Source: CAYOKT01 sp964404605
Lineage (GTDB): Bacteria; Electryoneota; Electryoneia; Electryoneales; Electryoneaceae
Reading direction: 5' to 3'
Length of the DNA stretch: 34,524 bases
Assembly (NCBI GenBank): GCA_964404605.1
Contig: CAYOKT010000027.1
Location: 1-34,524, forward strand
Position 1 is the stretch's first letter. Every line of letters begins with the position of its first letter. Under the pieces are notes generated by a model. That model ran no database searches. It was not told the DNA's origin and saw nothing but the letters and a program-made list of their open reading frames with translations. Below are positions 14,815-21,835 of this stretch, in pieces. Position numbers and translations under genes: made by a program.

Positions 14815-16214
14815 CGTTCGTTCCCCGAGGCTACAGTTTCGTCGAAGGGCAGACCGAGTGCCCGGTCATAGGCAGCCTTCGCCATCAACTGGTTGTACTT
14901 TGCCCGCAACACATTCACGTTGGCATTGTTCAATTGCAGTTGGGCGTCGAGCACCTCGAGCTGGGTGCCGACCCCCTCGCTGTACCGCACTTCGGCGATC
15001 TCCATCCCCCGCCGGGCCTGGTCCTGCGTTTCCAGCGCGGCCTTGAGATCCTCGCTGGAAGTCCGCCAATCGGACAGCGCCCGGTAGATCTCGAGTTTCA
15101 CCCCGCGCTCCAGCATCACCCGCTGCCGCTGGACGGAACGCATGTTGATCTTCGCCTGCTCAGCCCGATGCCGGCTGGCGAACCCGTCGAACAGGGGGAT
15201 CTGGAGGATGAGCTGGCCCCCGATACCGTTGAGGAACTCGTAACGGGGGATGTCGAGCTCCTCGCTCTGCGCGAGAGTCTCCCAGCGCAGCCCGGCGAGG
15301 AGATTGGGCCAGAGCCAGTTCCTCCGCTCCACCTTGTACTGGATCTCGTACAACTTGCGTTGCAGGTCGAGCTGGCGGAACTCCAGCCGGTTCTGCAGCG
15401 CCAGTTGCGAAGCGGAGGTGTAATCCTCCGGCGGCGCCTCCGTCGCGGAATCGAGGTCTCCCCGAACCTCGACGTCCCTGTCCACATCCACCCCGATGAG
15501 AATCTTCAGGGCGCGGTAGGCCAGGTCGCGGGACGCCTCCGCTTCCCGCAGCCGCGGCTTGAAGTTCGCCACCGCCACGCGTGCGCGGATCATGTCGTAC
15601 TCGCTAACGACTCCCTGGTCGTACAGCGCCTCGACATTCTCGCGGTGGCGCACCGCCTGCTCGAGCGCCTCGCGGGTGACACGCACCGCCTCGTCCGCGA
15701 GGATGACCCCGTAGAAGGAACGGGTCAGGTTCAGCCGCAGGTCATCCCGGCTCAAGCGTACACCGGTTTCGCTCAACTGTTTGTACGTTTTCGCCGCCTC
15801 CAACCCGAGGCCGATCTTGCCGGCGAGCCAGAGCGGCTGGGTCAACTGGACGTTCGCGCTCACGTTGTTCGGGCTCTGGAACTCCGTCTTCATCCGGATC
15901 GGGTCCGGCGCCGGGTTGAACGGTGTGTTCGCCGGGATGGTGAAAATGACCTGGGGTACCTTGAAATAGTGATTCATCACCCCGTTGAATTCGACACTGG
16001 GCATCGCGGAGGACCAGGCCTCGCCCACCTTGTGCTTCGCCTTGGCCACTTCATCGCGCGCCAGGGCGAGGGATTCATTGTGCTCGAGGGCCAGCTTCCA
16101 GGCCGTGTCCCAGTCGAGGTGCAGCGTCGAATCTTCTTGTGCAGGAGCAGGCGGCGCAAATGCCAGCAAAATCACCATCGCCGACATGCAACCGCCGCGC
16201 AGCCATCTTCCCAT
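14811..16214 (-). CDS. TolC-family outer-membrane efflux protein
   Basis: The protein (467 aa) has a signal peptide (GGCMSAMVILLAFAPPAPAQ) and the two internally repeated halves of the OEP family: WDTAWKLALEHNESLALARDEV near the start and a second unit around residue 260. Long helices rich in Arg, Gln and Glu form the periplasmic barrel; a short DQGVVSEYDMIRARV segment is typical of the helical hairpin. It is the outer-membrane exit duct for the RND pump. GAGGGG eight bases before the ATG supports the start. It follows tetR by about 120 bases, with a GC hairpin (16314-16334) right behind the tetR stop. Confidence 0.92.
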   Translation of the reverse strand: MGRWLRGGCMSAMVILLAFAPPAPAQEDSTLHLDWDTAWKLALEHNESLALARDEVAKAKHKVGEAWSSAMPSVEFNGVMNHYFKVPQVIFTIPANTPFNPAPDPIRMKTEFQSPNNVSANVQLTQPLWLAGKIGLGLEAAKTYKQLSETGVRLSRDDLRLNLTRSFYGVILADEAVRVTREALEQAVRHRENVEALYDQGVVSEYDMIRARVAVANFKPRLREAEASRDLAYRALKILIGVDVDRDVEVRGDLDSATEAPPEDYTSASQLALQNRLEFRQLDLQRKLYEIQYKVERRNWLWPNLLAGLRWETLAQSEELDIPRYEFLNGIGGQLILQIPLFDGFASRHRAEQAKINMRSVQRQRVMLERGVKLEIYRALSDWRTSSEDLKAALETQDQARRGMEIAEVRYSEGVGTQLEVLDAQLQLNNANVNVLRAKYNQLMAKAAYDRALGLPFDETVASGNER

Positions 16215-16313
16215 CGGTCATCCCCTCTTCAGGAACAGCAGTGTTGCACAGGCTCCTTCGCGGGAAGGCGCCCGGGAATCGTGATGTTGGGTCATCCCAG
16301 CGGTCGTCCCCCC

Positions 16314-16334
16314 GGCGGCGACCATCCCGCCGCC
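16314..16334 (-). promoter_or_regulatory. Hairpin between tetR and the tolC-like gene
   Basis: GGCGGCG (16314-16320) pairs with CGCCGCC (16328-16334), loop 7. It starts three bases after the tetR stop and is not followed by T residues. It may act as an mRNA-stabilising or attenuating stem that sets tetR apart from the downstream genes. Confidence 0.35.
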
Positions 16335-16336
16335 GT

Positions 16337-16918
16337 TCATCTCCCGACCGTGTAGGGGTCGAGGAACACGGACAGCACCGCATCCTGGTTGTCGCAAACC
16401 TCGGCGCATCCGCTGAACTGGTAGCAATTTTCGAAACTCACCCGGAACAGAAGAAGCAGGGACAGGGCGAGCATTCGGGCCGGCAAAGGCCGCAGTTCGC
16501 CCCGTTCGACCCCCTCCTCTAGGATGCGGGTTACAAGATTCACCTGCCTCTCGAAGAACTCCTCCGAATCGGCGCGGATGAGCTCATGGAATTCGTCCAA
16601 CTCACCGCGGAGTTTTCGCAGGATCGGGCGAAACTCCTCGATCCGGTCATGAATCAGATTCAACAAGGAAGTGAGGCGGGCGCGCACGGATCCCTTCCGG
16701 GACAAGATCGAATCGAAGCTCTCGCATTGCTCCTGGTACATCTGGCGGGCGGCCGCGCGGAAAAGCTCATCCTTGTTCTCGTAATAGTGATAGAGGGAGC
16801 TTTTCCGCATTCCGACCGCCGCCGCCACGTCGTCCAGCGTGGTCTTGCGATAGCCGTACCGCGCGAACAGGTTCCGGGCCGCGGCGAGTACCTCTTGACG
16901 TCTGTCGAGTTGAGCCAT
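16337..16918 (-). CDS. TetR-family transcriptional regulator of the efflux operon
   Basis: The protein (193 aa from this start) has the TetR/AcrR N-terminal helix-turn-helix: VLAAARNLFARYGYRKTT, then LDDVAAAVGMRKSSLYHYYENKDELF. The rest is an all-helical ligand domain. It most likely represses the efflux operon, which it heads, until an inducer binds. The frame stays open to an ATG at 16969, but a 27-bp palindrome (16926-16952) lies between the two ATGs. A start at 16918 (MAQLDRRQEV) leaves that operator outside the gene and gives a normal N terminus. A weak AGAAG precedes this ATG. Confidence 0.9.
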   Translation of the reverse strand: MAQLDRRQEVLAAARNLFARYGYRKTTLDDVAAAVGMRKSSLYHYYENKDELFRAAARQMYQEQCESFDSILSRKGSVRARLTSLLNLIHDRIEEFRPILRKLRGELDEFHELIRADSEEFFERQVNLVTRILEEGVERGELRPLPARMLALSLLLLFRVSFENCYQFSGCAEVCDNQDAVLSVFLDPYTVGR

Positions 16919-16925
16919 GGCTTCT

Positions 16926-16952
16926 AACAATCGAACAATTCGTTCATTGGTT
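16926..16952. promoter_or_regulatory. Candidate TetR operator
   Basis: An imperfect 27-bp palindrome centred at 16939 has the form AAC-N5-GAAC-N5-GTTC-N4-GTT, with GAAC (16933-16936 region) and GTTC (16942-16945) arms. It lies directly upstream of the preferred tetR start, as expected for autorepression. Confidence 0.5.
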
Positions 16953-17044
16953 CGGTGAATATGGACCATCGTGTCCGGCGGGTCAACGGGGTGTTTTCAA
17001 CTCGTGCTCAGGGAGCCGCAGGAGAGTAGTACTACTGCTACCAA

Positions 17045-17067
17045 GGAAAAACCCGCCAAAGGCGGGT
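17045..17067 (-). terminator. Terminator after tRNA-Leu
   Basis: On the minus strand ACCCGCC, loop TTT, GGCGGGT (17051-17067) is followed by TTTTCC. It lies about 40 bases beyond the 3' end of the tRNA. Confidence 0.8.
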
Positions 17068-17109
17068 CGGATCATCCGGTCGAATCGTTGTTCCGCTGCT
17101 TCCCTCATC

Positions 17110-17196
17110 TGGTGCCGGAGGTGGGACTCGAACCCACACGTCCCGAAGGACACCGGTCCCTGAAACCGGCGCGTCTGCCAATTCCACCACTCCGGC
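17110..17196 (-). tRNA. tRNA-Leu (CAG anticodon)
   Basis: The full cloverleaf is visible on the minus strand: acceptor GCCGGAG/CTCCGGC, D-arm TGGTGGAATTGGCAGACGC, anticodon stem CCGGT/ACCGG with loop TTCAGGG (anticodon CAG), a long variable arm (TGTCCTTCGGGACGT) as in class II tRNAs, T-arm GTGGGTTCGAGTCCCAC, and encoded CCA (17110-17112). It reads CUG leucine codons. Confidence 0.97.
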
Positions 17197-17207
17197 AAGG
17201 CGACGCC

Positions 17208-17236
17208 AATTTAGCCCGACCCCCTGTACTTGTCAA
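17208..17236 (-). promoter_or_regulatory. tRNA-Leu promoter
   Basis: On the minus strand a perfect TTGACA (17231-17236), 17-base spacer and TAAATT (17208-17213). Predicted start at 17201, five bases before the mature tRNA. It is a useful reference for the housekeeping promoter of this organism. Confidence 0.85.
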
Positions 17237-17247
17237 GCGCCGTTTCG

Positions 17248-17264
17248 GCCCCGGCCTCCGGGGC
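17248..17264 (-). terminator. Hairpin at the end of the acidic-protein gene
   Basis: GCCCCGG (17248-17254) pairs with CCGGGGC (17258-17264), loop 3; the stem can extend through flanking CGTTT/AAACG. No T-run follows on the minus strand, so it is only a possible terminator. It sits between the acidic-protein gene and the tRNA promoter. Confidence 0.4.
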
Positions 17265-17298
17265 GGGAAAACGTTGTAACATTTTGTGATAAAAGATA

Positions 17299-19122
17299 TT
17301 AGCGCCCCGTCAACCCCTTGCGCAGGACCGCGAAGAATTCCTCGCCCAATTCGCTGTGCAGCTCGACCTGGCAACGGAGCAGCTCGTTGGCGATGAACTG
17401 TTTCGCGCGGTTCCAGTCCGGAGCCCCGGCCAGCTTCGCGAGAAACACATCGAGAAGGGAAGCATCGCCCTCGTACATCTCCTCGACCACCCGGTCCCGC
17501 AACGCCCCCCCGCGCAACGGGGCGAAGGGGTCCGACTCCTCCTCGCCGAGGGCATGCCTCAACTCCGCCGCACTCGGCACTTCCACCTCCTTTTGCACCG
17601 GTGGCGCAACCGGTTCCTCCTCCTCAATCTCCTCCGCGGGCGCTTCTTCCTCCGCTTCTTCCTCCTCTTCCCCCTCCTCTTCTCCGGAAACCGGCTCACC
17701 CTCCGGCTCCTCCTCCTCTGCCGGTACCTCCCCGGCGAGGGTTTCCTCTTCCTCCTCCGCTCCCGCGGCCCGGTCGGTCTCCTCCTCCGGGACGGGTTCC
17801 TCCTCGGCTTCGGATACGGACGGTTCAGGCTCCTCCTCGACCGGGGCTTGCGCCTCCTCCCCGGTCACCTCCTCCTCGGCCGCCGTTTCATCGGGCCCGG
17901 ATTCGGCCGCACCCTCTTCTTCTTCCTCTTCTTCCTCTTCCCCGCCTGCGGCCTCAGCCGGTTCTTCTTCCTCTATCACACCACTCTCGATTTCAGCCGT
18001 CTCTTCGGCGGCTTCGACCGGTTCCTCCCCGGCGGCCTGTTCCCCTCCGGGAATCGAGAGCACCTCGGTGAACATGGTTCTCTTCGTCCGCGGCTCCTCC
18101 TCACCCCCTGCGGGCTCTTCCGCGACGGGTTCTTCCTTCACCTCTTCGGTCACGACCGCTTCGCCCTCCGGGGGCTGGGCCCAGGGGACCGTTTCCGCGC
18201 CGGTCACCTCCCCGGCGGGCGCTTCTTCCGCCGTCATCTCCTCGATTCCACCCCCGCCGGCGTCCTCTTCCTCCTCTTCCCCGGCCGGGGTCTCCTCCCC
18301 GGCACCCTCGGCGACAACGCCCGCTCCGGCCTCCTTCACCGTCGGAGCGGCTTCCGTCACGGCGGGGGCGGCGCGATGCTCCGCCTCGGGCAAATCGCCG
18401 CCGCGCTTCACGATGAGCGAATACCGTTTGAAGATGCGCAGCAGCTCATCGCGTGTGGCTTCGCTGACCCCGACCTCACGCTCGAGTTCGAGCGCCTTCA
18501 CCCAGCTCTCCGCGCCTCTCTGTTCGAGAAGGGGAATCATCTCCTCGAGGGAGAAGATGTCGGATTTCTTCTTCGGGTCGAGGAGGGAGAGCAGCTCCTC
18601 GACCGCGTCCCGCGTCTCGTCGAGGGTCCACTGGTTGTACGTCTGCTGCAGGAGCGCCTGAAAGGTCGACTTGTCGTAGGAGGTCTTGCCGTCATCGGTG
18701 ATCTTCCCGGCGATGGTGGCGACGACCGGAACCTCTTGTTCCGGTTCGAAACCCGCCAGGAGATCACGCAGGGTGCCGGTCACCCTCCGCCGGAAGAGTT
18801 TGCGGACGAACTTCTCGAACTCGCGGCCCGGGTCCGGAGGCAGCTCATCGATGTAGTCCTCGACGAGGCTGCACACCGAAGCGGTCGCCAGGGTCCACAC
18901 CTGGGCCATCGCATCCACGAGCTGTCCGATGGCGTCCTGGCGGTCCAGGTCTACGATTCCATCGCGCGCGAGGGCATCCACCCGTTTCACGGCTTCATCG
19001 CGCGCGAAGTTCTCCAACCGCCGCTGCAATTCGTCCGGCAGCGACTCCCACGCGGCGGGCGCCAGCTTGGGTTCCGTGCGATAGGTTTTCAACCACCCAT
19101 CAAGGGTCTCGATCAGGTTCAT
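17299..19122 (-). CDS. Large acidic, glutamate-rich protein, unknown function
   Basis: The protein (607 aa) has three parts. Residues about 1-245 are a folded helical domain (MNLIETLDGWLKTYRTEPK to LLRIFKRYSLIVKRGG). Residues about 250-510 are a low-complexity tract dominated by Glu, with Ala, Pro and Gly. Residues about 515-607 are a second small helical domain (AAELRHALGEEESDPFAPL to FFAVLRKGLTGR). There is no signal peptide or membrane segment. I do not recognise any family. The long acidic linker joining two helical domains suggests a flexible tether or scaffold. The start is chosen at MNLIETL, with GGGGG about 8 bases upstream; the frame is open to 19200, but that region contains the probable promoter (TATATT, 19161-19166). 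The gene stands alone before tRNA-Leu. Confidence 0.85.
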   Translation of the reverse strand: MNLIETLDGWLKTYRTEPKLAPAAWESLPDELQRRLENFARDEAVKRVDALARDGIVDLDRQDAIGQLVDAMAQVWTLATASVCSLVEDYIDELPPDPGREFEKFVRKLFRRRVTGTLRDLLAGFEPEQEVPVVATIAGKITDDGKTSYDKSTFQALLQQTYNQWTLDETRDAVEELLSLLDPKKKSDIFSLEEMIPLLEQRGAESWVKALELEREVGVSEATRDELLRIFKRYSLIVKRGGDLPEAEHRAAPAVTEAAPTVKEAGAGVVAEGAGEETPAGEEEEEDAGGGGIEEMTAEEAPAGEVTGAETVPWAQPPEGEAVVTEEVKEEPVAEEPAGGEEEPRTKRTMFTEVLSIPGGEQAAGEEPVEAAEETAEIESGVIEEEEPAEAAGGEEEEEEEEEGAAESGPDETAAEEEVTGEEAQAPVEEEPEPSVSEAEEEPVPEEETDRAAGAEEEEETLAGEVPAEEEEPEGEPVSGEEEGEEEEEAEEEAPAEEIEEEEPVAPPVQKEVEVPSAAELRHALGEEESDPFAPLRGGALRDRVVEEMYEGDASLLDVFLAKLAGAPDWNRAKQFIANELLRCQVELHSELGEEFFAVLRKGLTGR

Positions 19123-19160
19123 CACTGCCCCCGGTCTCCCATGGACTGTTTCCTCACCGG

Positions 19161-19166
19161 AATATA
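19161..19166 (-). promoter_or_regulatory. -10 box upstream of the acidic-protein gene
   Basis: TATATT followed by CCGG on the minus strand, 38 bases before the ATG. The -35 region (GCACAC) is weak. Confidence 0.4.
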
Positions 19167-19336
19167 GTAAGGACTTTCCCGGGGTGTGCCCTATCCGCAT
19201 CCCTTCCCTGTTTTCCCTTCACCATGAACGGTTCCGGCGGGCGAAAGCGAGGACAAGGCTTCCCCGCAGGGCGGCAAACCCTGCCGGATCGCGCGGTTCA
19301 CCCGGTACGAGAAGCCCGGAGTACGGGGAATTCCCA

Positions 19337-19354
19337 CTTGGCATGCATTCTGCA
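19337..19354 (+). promoter_or_regulatory. Candidate sigma-54 promoter (-24/-12)
   Basis: CTTGGCATGCATTCTGCA fits the consensus TGGCACG-N4-TTGC: the invariant GG (19340-19341) and GC (19352-19353) are present with exactly ten bases between them, and only two of the other consensus bases differ. The start of transcription would be near 19365. What it serves is a non-coding stretch ending in a strong terminator. Confidence 0.55.
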
Positions 19355-19364
19355 AAAGAAGGAT

Positions 19365-19463
19365 TTCGATAGGGAACCTGCGCATTCCCTGATCGACCGT
19401 ACCTCCTTTCCTCAAGAAAGGAGCCCTTGCTAACGGCATACCCCCTGAGGGTGTGCCGTTTTT
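19365..19463 (+). ncRNA. Candidate small RNA of about 100 nt with three stem-loops
   Basis: From the predicted sigma-54 start to the T-run the sequence folds into three perfect or near-perfect hairpins: AGGGAA/TTCCCT (19371-19390), CTCCTTTC/GAAAGGAG (19403-19423, loop CTCAA), and the terminator (19432-19460). ACCTCCTTTC in the second stem equals the ribosomal anti-Shine-Dalgarno tail, a common seed in regulatory RNAs that block start sites. No reading frame of note lies inside. The gap 19123-19590 holds nothing else coding; a further hairpin (GCAGGG/CCCTGC) lies near 19265-19285. Confidence 0.45.
19432..19463 (+). terminator. Strong intrinsic terminator
   Basis: A 12-bp stem, AACGGCATACCC (19432-19443) with GGGTGTGCCGTT (19449-19460), has one T-G wobble and a 5-base loop. 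TTTTT (19459-19463) follows. No protein gene ends upstream on this strand, which points to an RNA transcript. Confidence 0.85.
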
Positions 19464-19516
19464 CCTCAGCCCGGCTCGGGACGGCCTGACGCAGTCCACG
19501 GGATACCGCCGCCGCC

Positions 19517-19545
19517 TTGCGAGAATTGGGGTCTCGCCCTACATT
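19517..19545 (+). promoter_or_regulatory. Promoter of the TPR/thioredoxin-fold gene
   Basis: TTGCGA (19517-19522), 17-base spacer, TACATT (19540-19545). The start of transcription is predicted near 19552, about 40 bases before the ATG. Confidence 0.6.
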
Positions 19546-19590
19546 GGCTTGTGAATCGCAACAAGTGCAGATCCAGCAGGTGGGACGATC

Positions 19591-20826
19591 ATGCGTTCAA
19601 CCCGTCTATCCGTTATCGCCGCCCTGGCGCTGCTGCTCGCGTTCACCCTGCAGGTGAACCGAGCGGAAGCCCGGCGCGGGTACAAGAGCGCCCTGCAACA
19701 GAGATTCGAATCCATCCAGCAGATGCAGGCCGGGGCGGAAAAACAGCAGGCCCTGGAGCAGCTCATCATCGATGACCGCAAGCAGAAGCTTGGCGCCGCG
19801 CCCACGGAGGAACTGGTGCGGTTGGTCCTCGACCGGGACAGTGAGGCGGACCTCACGGCCCTCGCGGAAGAGCTTCTGAAGCGCAAGAGCACGGATTACG
19901 AGCTGAAGCGCCGCCTCGCCGAGGCCGTGTATCGCAAGGAGAACAACCTCAAAACCTCCTCGAAACTGCTGGATTCCGCCCTCCGCGACCTGCTGAAACA
20001 GCGGCGGAAACCGCCGCACGGCACCTATCGGCAGCTCTATATCAGCGAGACTTCCCGGATCGAAGGGAGAATCAACAACCAGTACGGCCGTATGCTTCTT
20101 GACGCGGGCGACATCGAGGGCGCGAACCGGTATGCCCTGGCGGCGGTCACACAGCGCGGCAACCCGGAGGACCTGAAACTGTTCGGGGAGATTCTCTTCA
20201 AACAGGGCTCCTACCGCGAATCGATGGGCGCCCTGATGGCCTCCCTCGTCCGCGGAGACCTGAAGGATGTCGCCCCCCTTTTCCGTTCCGCCTACGATTC
20301 CCTCGGGTGGGATGCGACGCATTACAACAAGTACTTCGACGCCTTCAAGGACCTCTACCTGCGCCATGATGTCGACTACATCCTCAAGCAGAAGACGACC
20401 GGCCGGTTGAAGGAACACCCCGCCCTGACGCTCACCGAACTCATCGACGAAAAGGGAGGAGTCCTCGTGCTGTGGGATGACGCGCTGACCGACCCGCAGC
20501 TCCGGGCGCTGCAGGAGATCTATACCGCCCTGCAGAGCCAGGGGATCGTTTACCAGATCCTCTACGTCGGGGACAACGGCCTGCGGGCCGAGGAACGGAT
20601 CCAGAAGCTCGGCCTCTCCCTTCCCACCGCGCCGGCGGGCGATGCGGACCTCCTTCGCATGTGCCATGTGACCAAGCTCCCCACGGTCCTCATCATCGGA
20701 CCCAACCGCAAGTTCCTCTTCCGCATCGACGGCGGCGACCGCAGCCTGCCGCAGGTGTTCCGCGGTGTCTGGGACCACTACACCTCTTCCCCCGGGGAGC
20801 CCGCCGGGAGGGAATCGGCCGGATGA
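19591..20826 (+). CDS. Secreted helical-repeat protein with thioredoxin-like C-terminal domain
   Basis: The protein (411 aa) begins with a signal peptide (LSVIAALALLLAFTLQVNRAEA), so it should act in the periplasm or at the surface. Residues about 30-270 are helical and TPR-like (YGRMLLDAGDIEGANRYALAA, FGEILFKQGSYRESMGALMAS). Residues about 285-400 look like a thioredoxin fold (KGGVLVLWDDALTDPQLRAL, then VTKLPTVLIIGPNRKFLFRIDG with the cis-Pro before TVL). The redox CxxC is missing (WDDALTD is at that place), so it is probably a binding and not an oxidoreductase domain. Its stop overlaps the ATG of the creatininase-family gene as ATGA (20823-20826), so the two are translationally coupled. Confidence 0.8.
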   Translation: MRSTRLSVIAALALLLAFTLQVNRAEARRGYKSALQQRFESIQQMQAGAEKQQALEQLIIDDRKQKLGAAPTEELVRLVLDRDSEADLTALAEELLKRKSTDYELKRRLAEAVYRKENNLKTSSKLLDSALRDLLKQRRKPPHGTYRQLYISETSRIEGRINNQYGRMLLDAGDIEGANRYALAAVTQRGNPEDLKLFGEILFKQGSYRESMGALMASLVRGDLKDVAPLFRSAYDSLGWDATHYNKYFDAFKDLYLRHDVDYILKQKTTGRLKEHPALTLTELIDEKGGVLVLWDDALTDPQLRALQEIYTALQSQGIVYQILYVGDNGLRAEERIQKLGLSLPTAPAGDADLLRMCHVTKLPTVLIIGPNRKFLFRIDGGDRSLPQVFRGVWDHYTSSPGEPAGRESAG

Positions 20827-21599
20827 GCGATTCTCCCCGCACCTATTTCCTCGAAGATCTGCTCAGTCATGAAGTGCGGCAGTGGGTTCCGGAGCGGATC
20901 CGGCGGGTTCTCGTGCCCTGCGGGGCGCTGGAGGCTCACGGCTCCACCGGGCTCGCCACCGACACGATCATCCCCGTCGGCCTCGCGGAACGCCTCGCGC
21001 CCCGGCTTGACGCTTTCATCGCCCCGGCGATACCCTTCGGCGTGCTGCGCACCCTGCGGCGCTATCCCGGCTCCGTCGGCCTGGAGACCGACACCTACAC
21101 CCGTCTGATGACCGAGGTGGGCGAGGGTCTGCTGGCGAGCGGCTTTCAGGAGATCATCTTTCTCAACGGGCACGCCGGGAACCGGACCCCCCTGAAGGAG
21201 GCCGCTTACGAGCTGCATGTGAAGCACGGCGCCTTCGCCCTCGTGTACGACTGGTACATGGAACCCTTCGATGAGTCCGCCGGGGTGTATGACGCGCCGG
21301 GCGGGCATTCCGGCGCCGTCGAGACGGGAATGGTGCTCGCAGTTCGACCGGAGGCGGCGCCCGGGGAGCTGTGGCGGCCCGAAGACGCCGGTGTCTTGAA
21401 CCCCGCGATCAGCGCCTATCCCGCCCCCTACCCCATCATGCTGATGGAGGAGGACAGGGGGCTGCCGGATTTCGACCCGGAGAAAGCGAAACGACTGCTC
21501 GACATCATCACCAATACGGCCGCCGAAGGTTTGCGACGGGTTCTCGACCGCTGGGAATCCCTTGGTAAAACCGGTCCTCCCCCGAGAGACATGGAGTAA
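20823..21599 (+). CDS. Creatininase-family amidohydrolase
   Basis: The protein (258 aa, family length) carries the creatininase metal and active-site motifs in order: LEAHGSTGLATDT (Glu and His ligands and the Asp), a GYPGSVGLET-like segment (RYPGSVGLETDT), FLNGHAGN, and GGHSGAVETGMVLAV with the metal-binding Glu. The family hydrolyses cyclic or linear amides (creatinine, FAPy, mycofactocin precursor peptide), usually with two divalent metals; the substrate here cannot be assigned. There is no signal peptide, so it acts in the cytoplasm, although its translationally coupled partner is secreted. Its start is fixed by the ATGA overlap. Confidence 0.9.
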   Translation: MSDSPRTYFLEDLLSHEVRQWVPERIRRVLVPCGALEAHGSTGLATDTIIPVGLAERLAPRLDAFIAPAIPFGVLRTLRRYPGSVGLETDTYTRLMTEVGEGLLASGFQEIIFLNGHAGNRTPLKEAAYELHVKHGAFALVYDWYMEPFDESAGVYDAPGGHSGAVETGMVLAVRPEAAPGELWRPEDAGVLNPAISAYPAPYPIMLMEEDRGLPDFDPEKAKRLLDIITNTAAEGLRRVLDRWESLGKTGPPPRDME

Positions 21600-21649
21600 C
21601 CTTCCCCCTTTTTCGCTTGCCAGCCCTTTTCCGGGGGCTGTGAGGATTC

Positions 21650-21655
21650 TATCTT
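21650..21655 (+). promoter_or_regulatory. Possible -10 box upstream of treT
   Basis: TATCTT followed by CCGCG, the same context as at 25495. The -35 region (TTTTCC) is weak. It would produce a leader of about 175 bases that contains hairpins TGATTC/GAATCA (21711-21727) and CGCCCGGC/GCCGGGCG (about 21738-21784). I recognise no known riboswitch class in it. Confidence 0.35.
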
Positions 21656-21835
21656 CCGCGAAATTTGCCGGGCCGACCCGGGTGGTCCCCGTGACCAGCC
21701 GCGCCTTCGATGATTCCTTTAGAATCACACCATGGGACGCCCGGCAGAGATAACGGGATGGTTCCCGGCGTCGCCCGCCGGGCGCCCGTTTCACCATGCA
21801 TCCAACCACAACTGCGAGCACGGGAGACAGCACGA

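Noticed and set aside
11185..14871. A 1228-codon open frame on the plus strand, antisense to the RND pump and adaptor
   Set aside because: Its translation is a low-complexity mix of His, Asp, Arg and Glu with no domain, and both underlying minus-strand genes have strong homology. It is a by-product of high GC content.
16971..17279. Short plus-strand frame across the tRNA-Leu gene
   Set aside because: It is antisense to a complete tRNA with promoter and terminator on the minus strand.
17356..19167. Long plus-strand frames over the acidic-protein gene (Phe/Leu/Arg- and Ser-rich)
   Set aside because: They mirror the Glu-rich tract (CTC/TTC runs). They have no ribosome-binding site and no family; the minus strand has a promoter-like box and folded ends.
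19201..19336. tmRNA, 6S RNA or RNase P RNA in the gene-free stretch
   Set aside because: None of the conserved core sequences of these RNAs could be recognised on either strand.
19224..19433. A 69-codon plus-strand frame upstream of the terminator at 19432
   Set aside because: It has no Shine-Dalgarno sequence, its composition is non-coding in character, and it crosses the sigma-54 promoter candidate. A non-coding RNA explains the stretch better.
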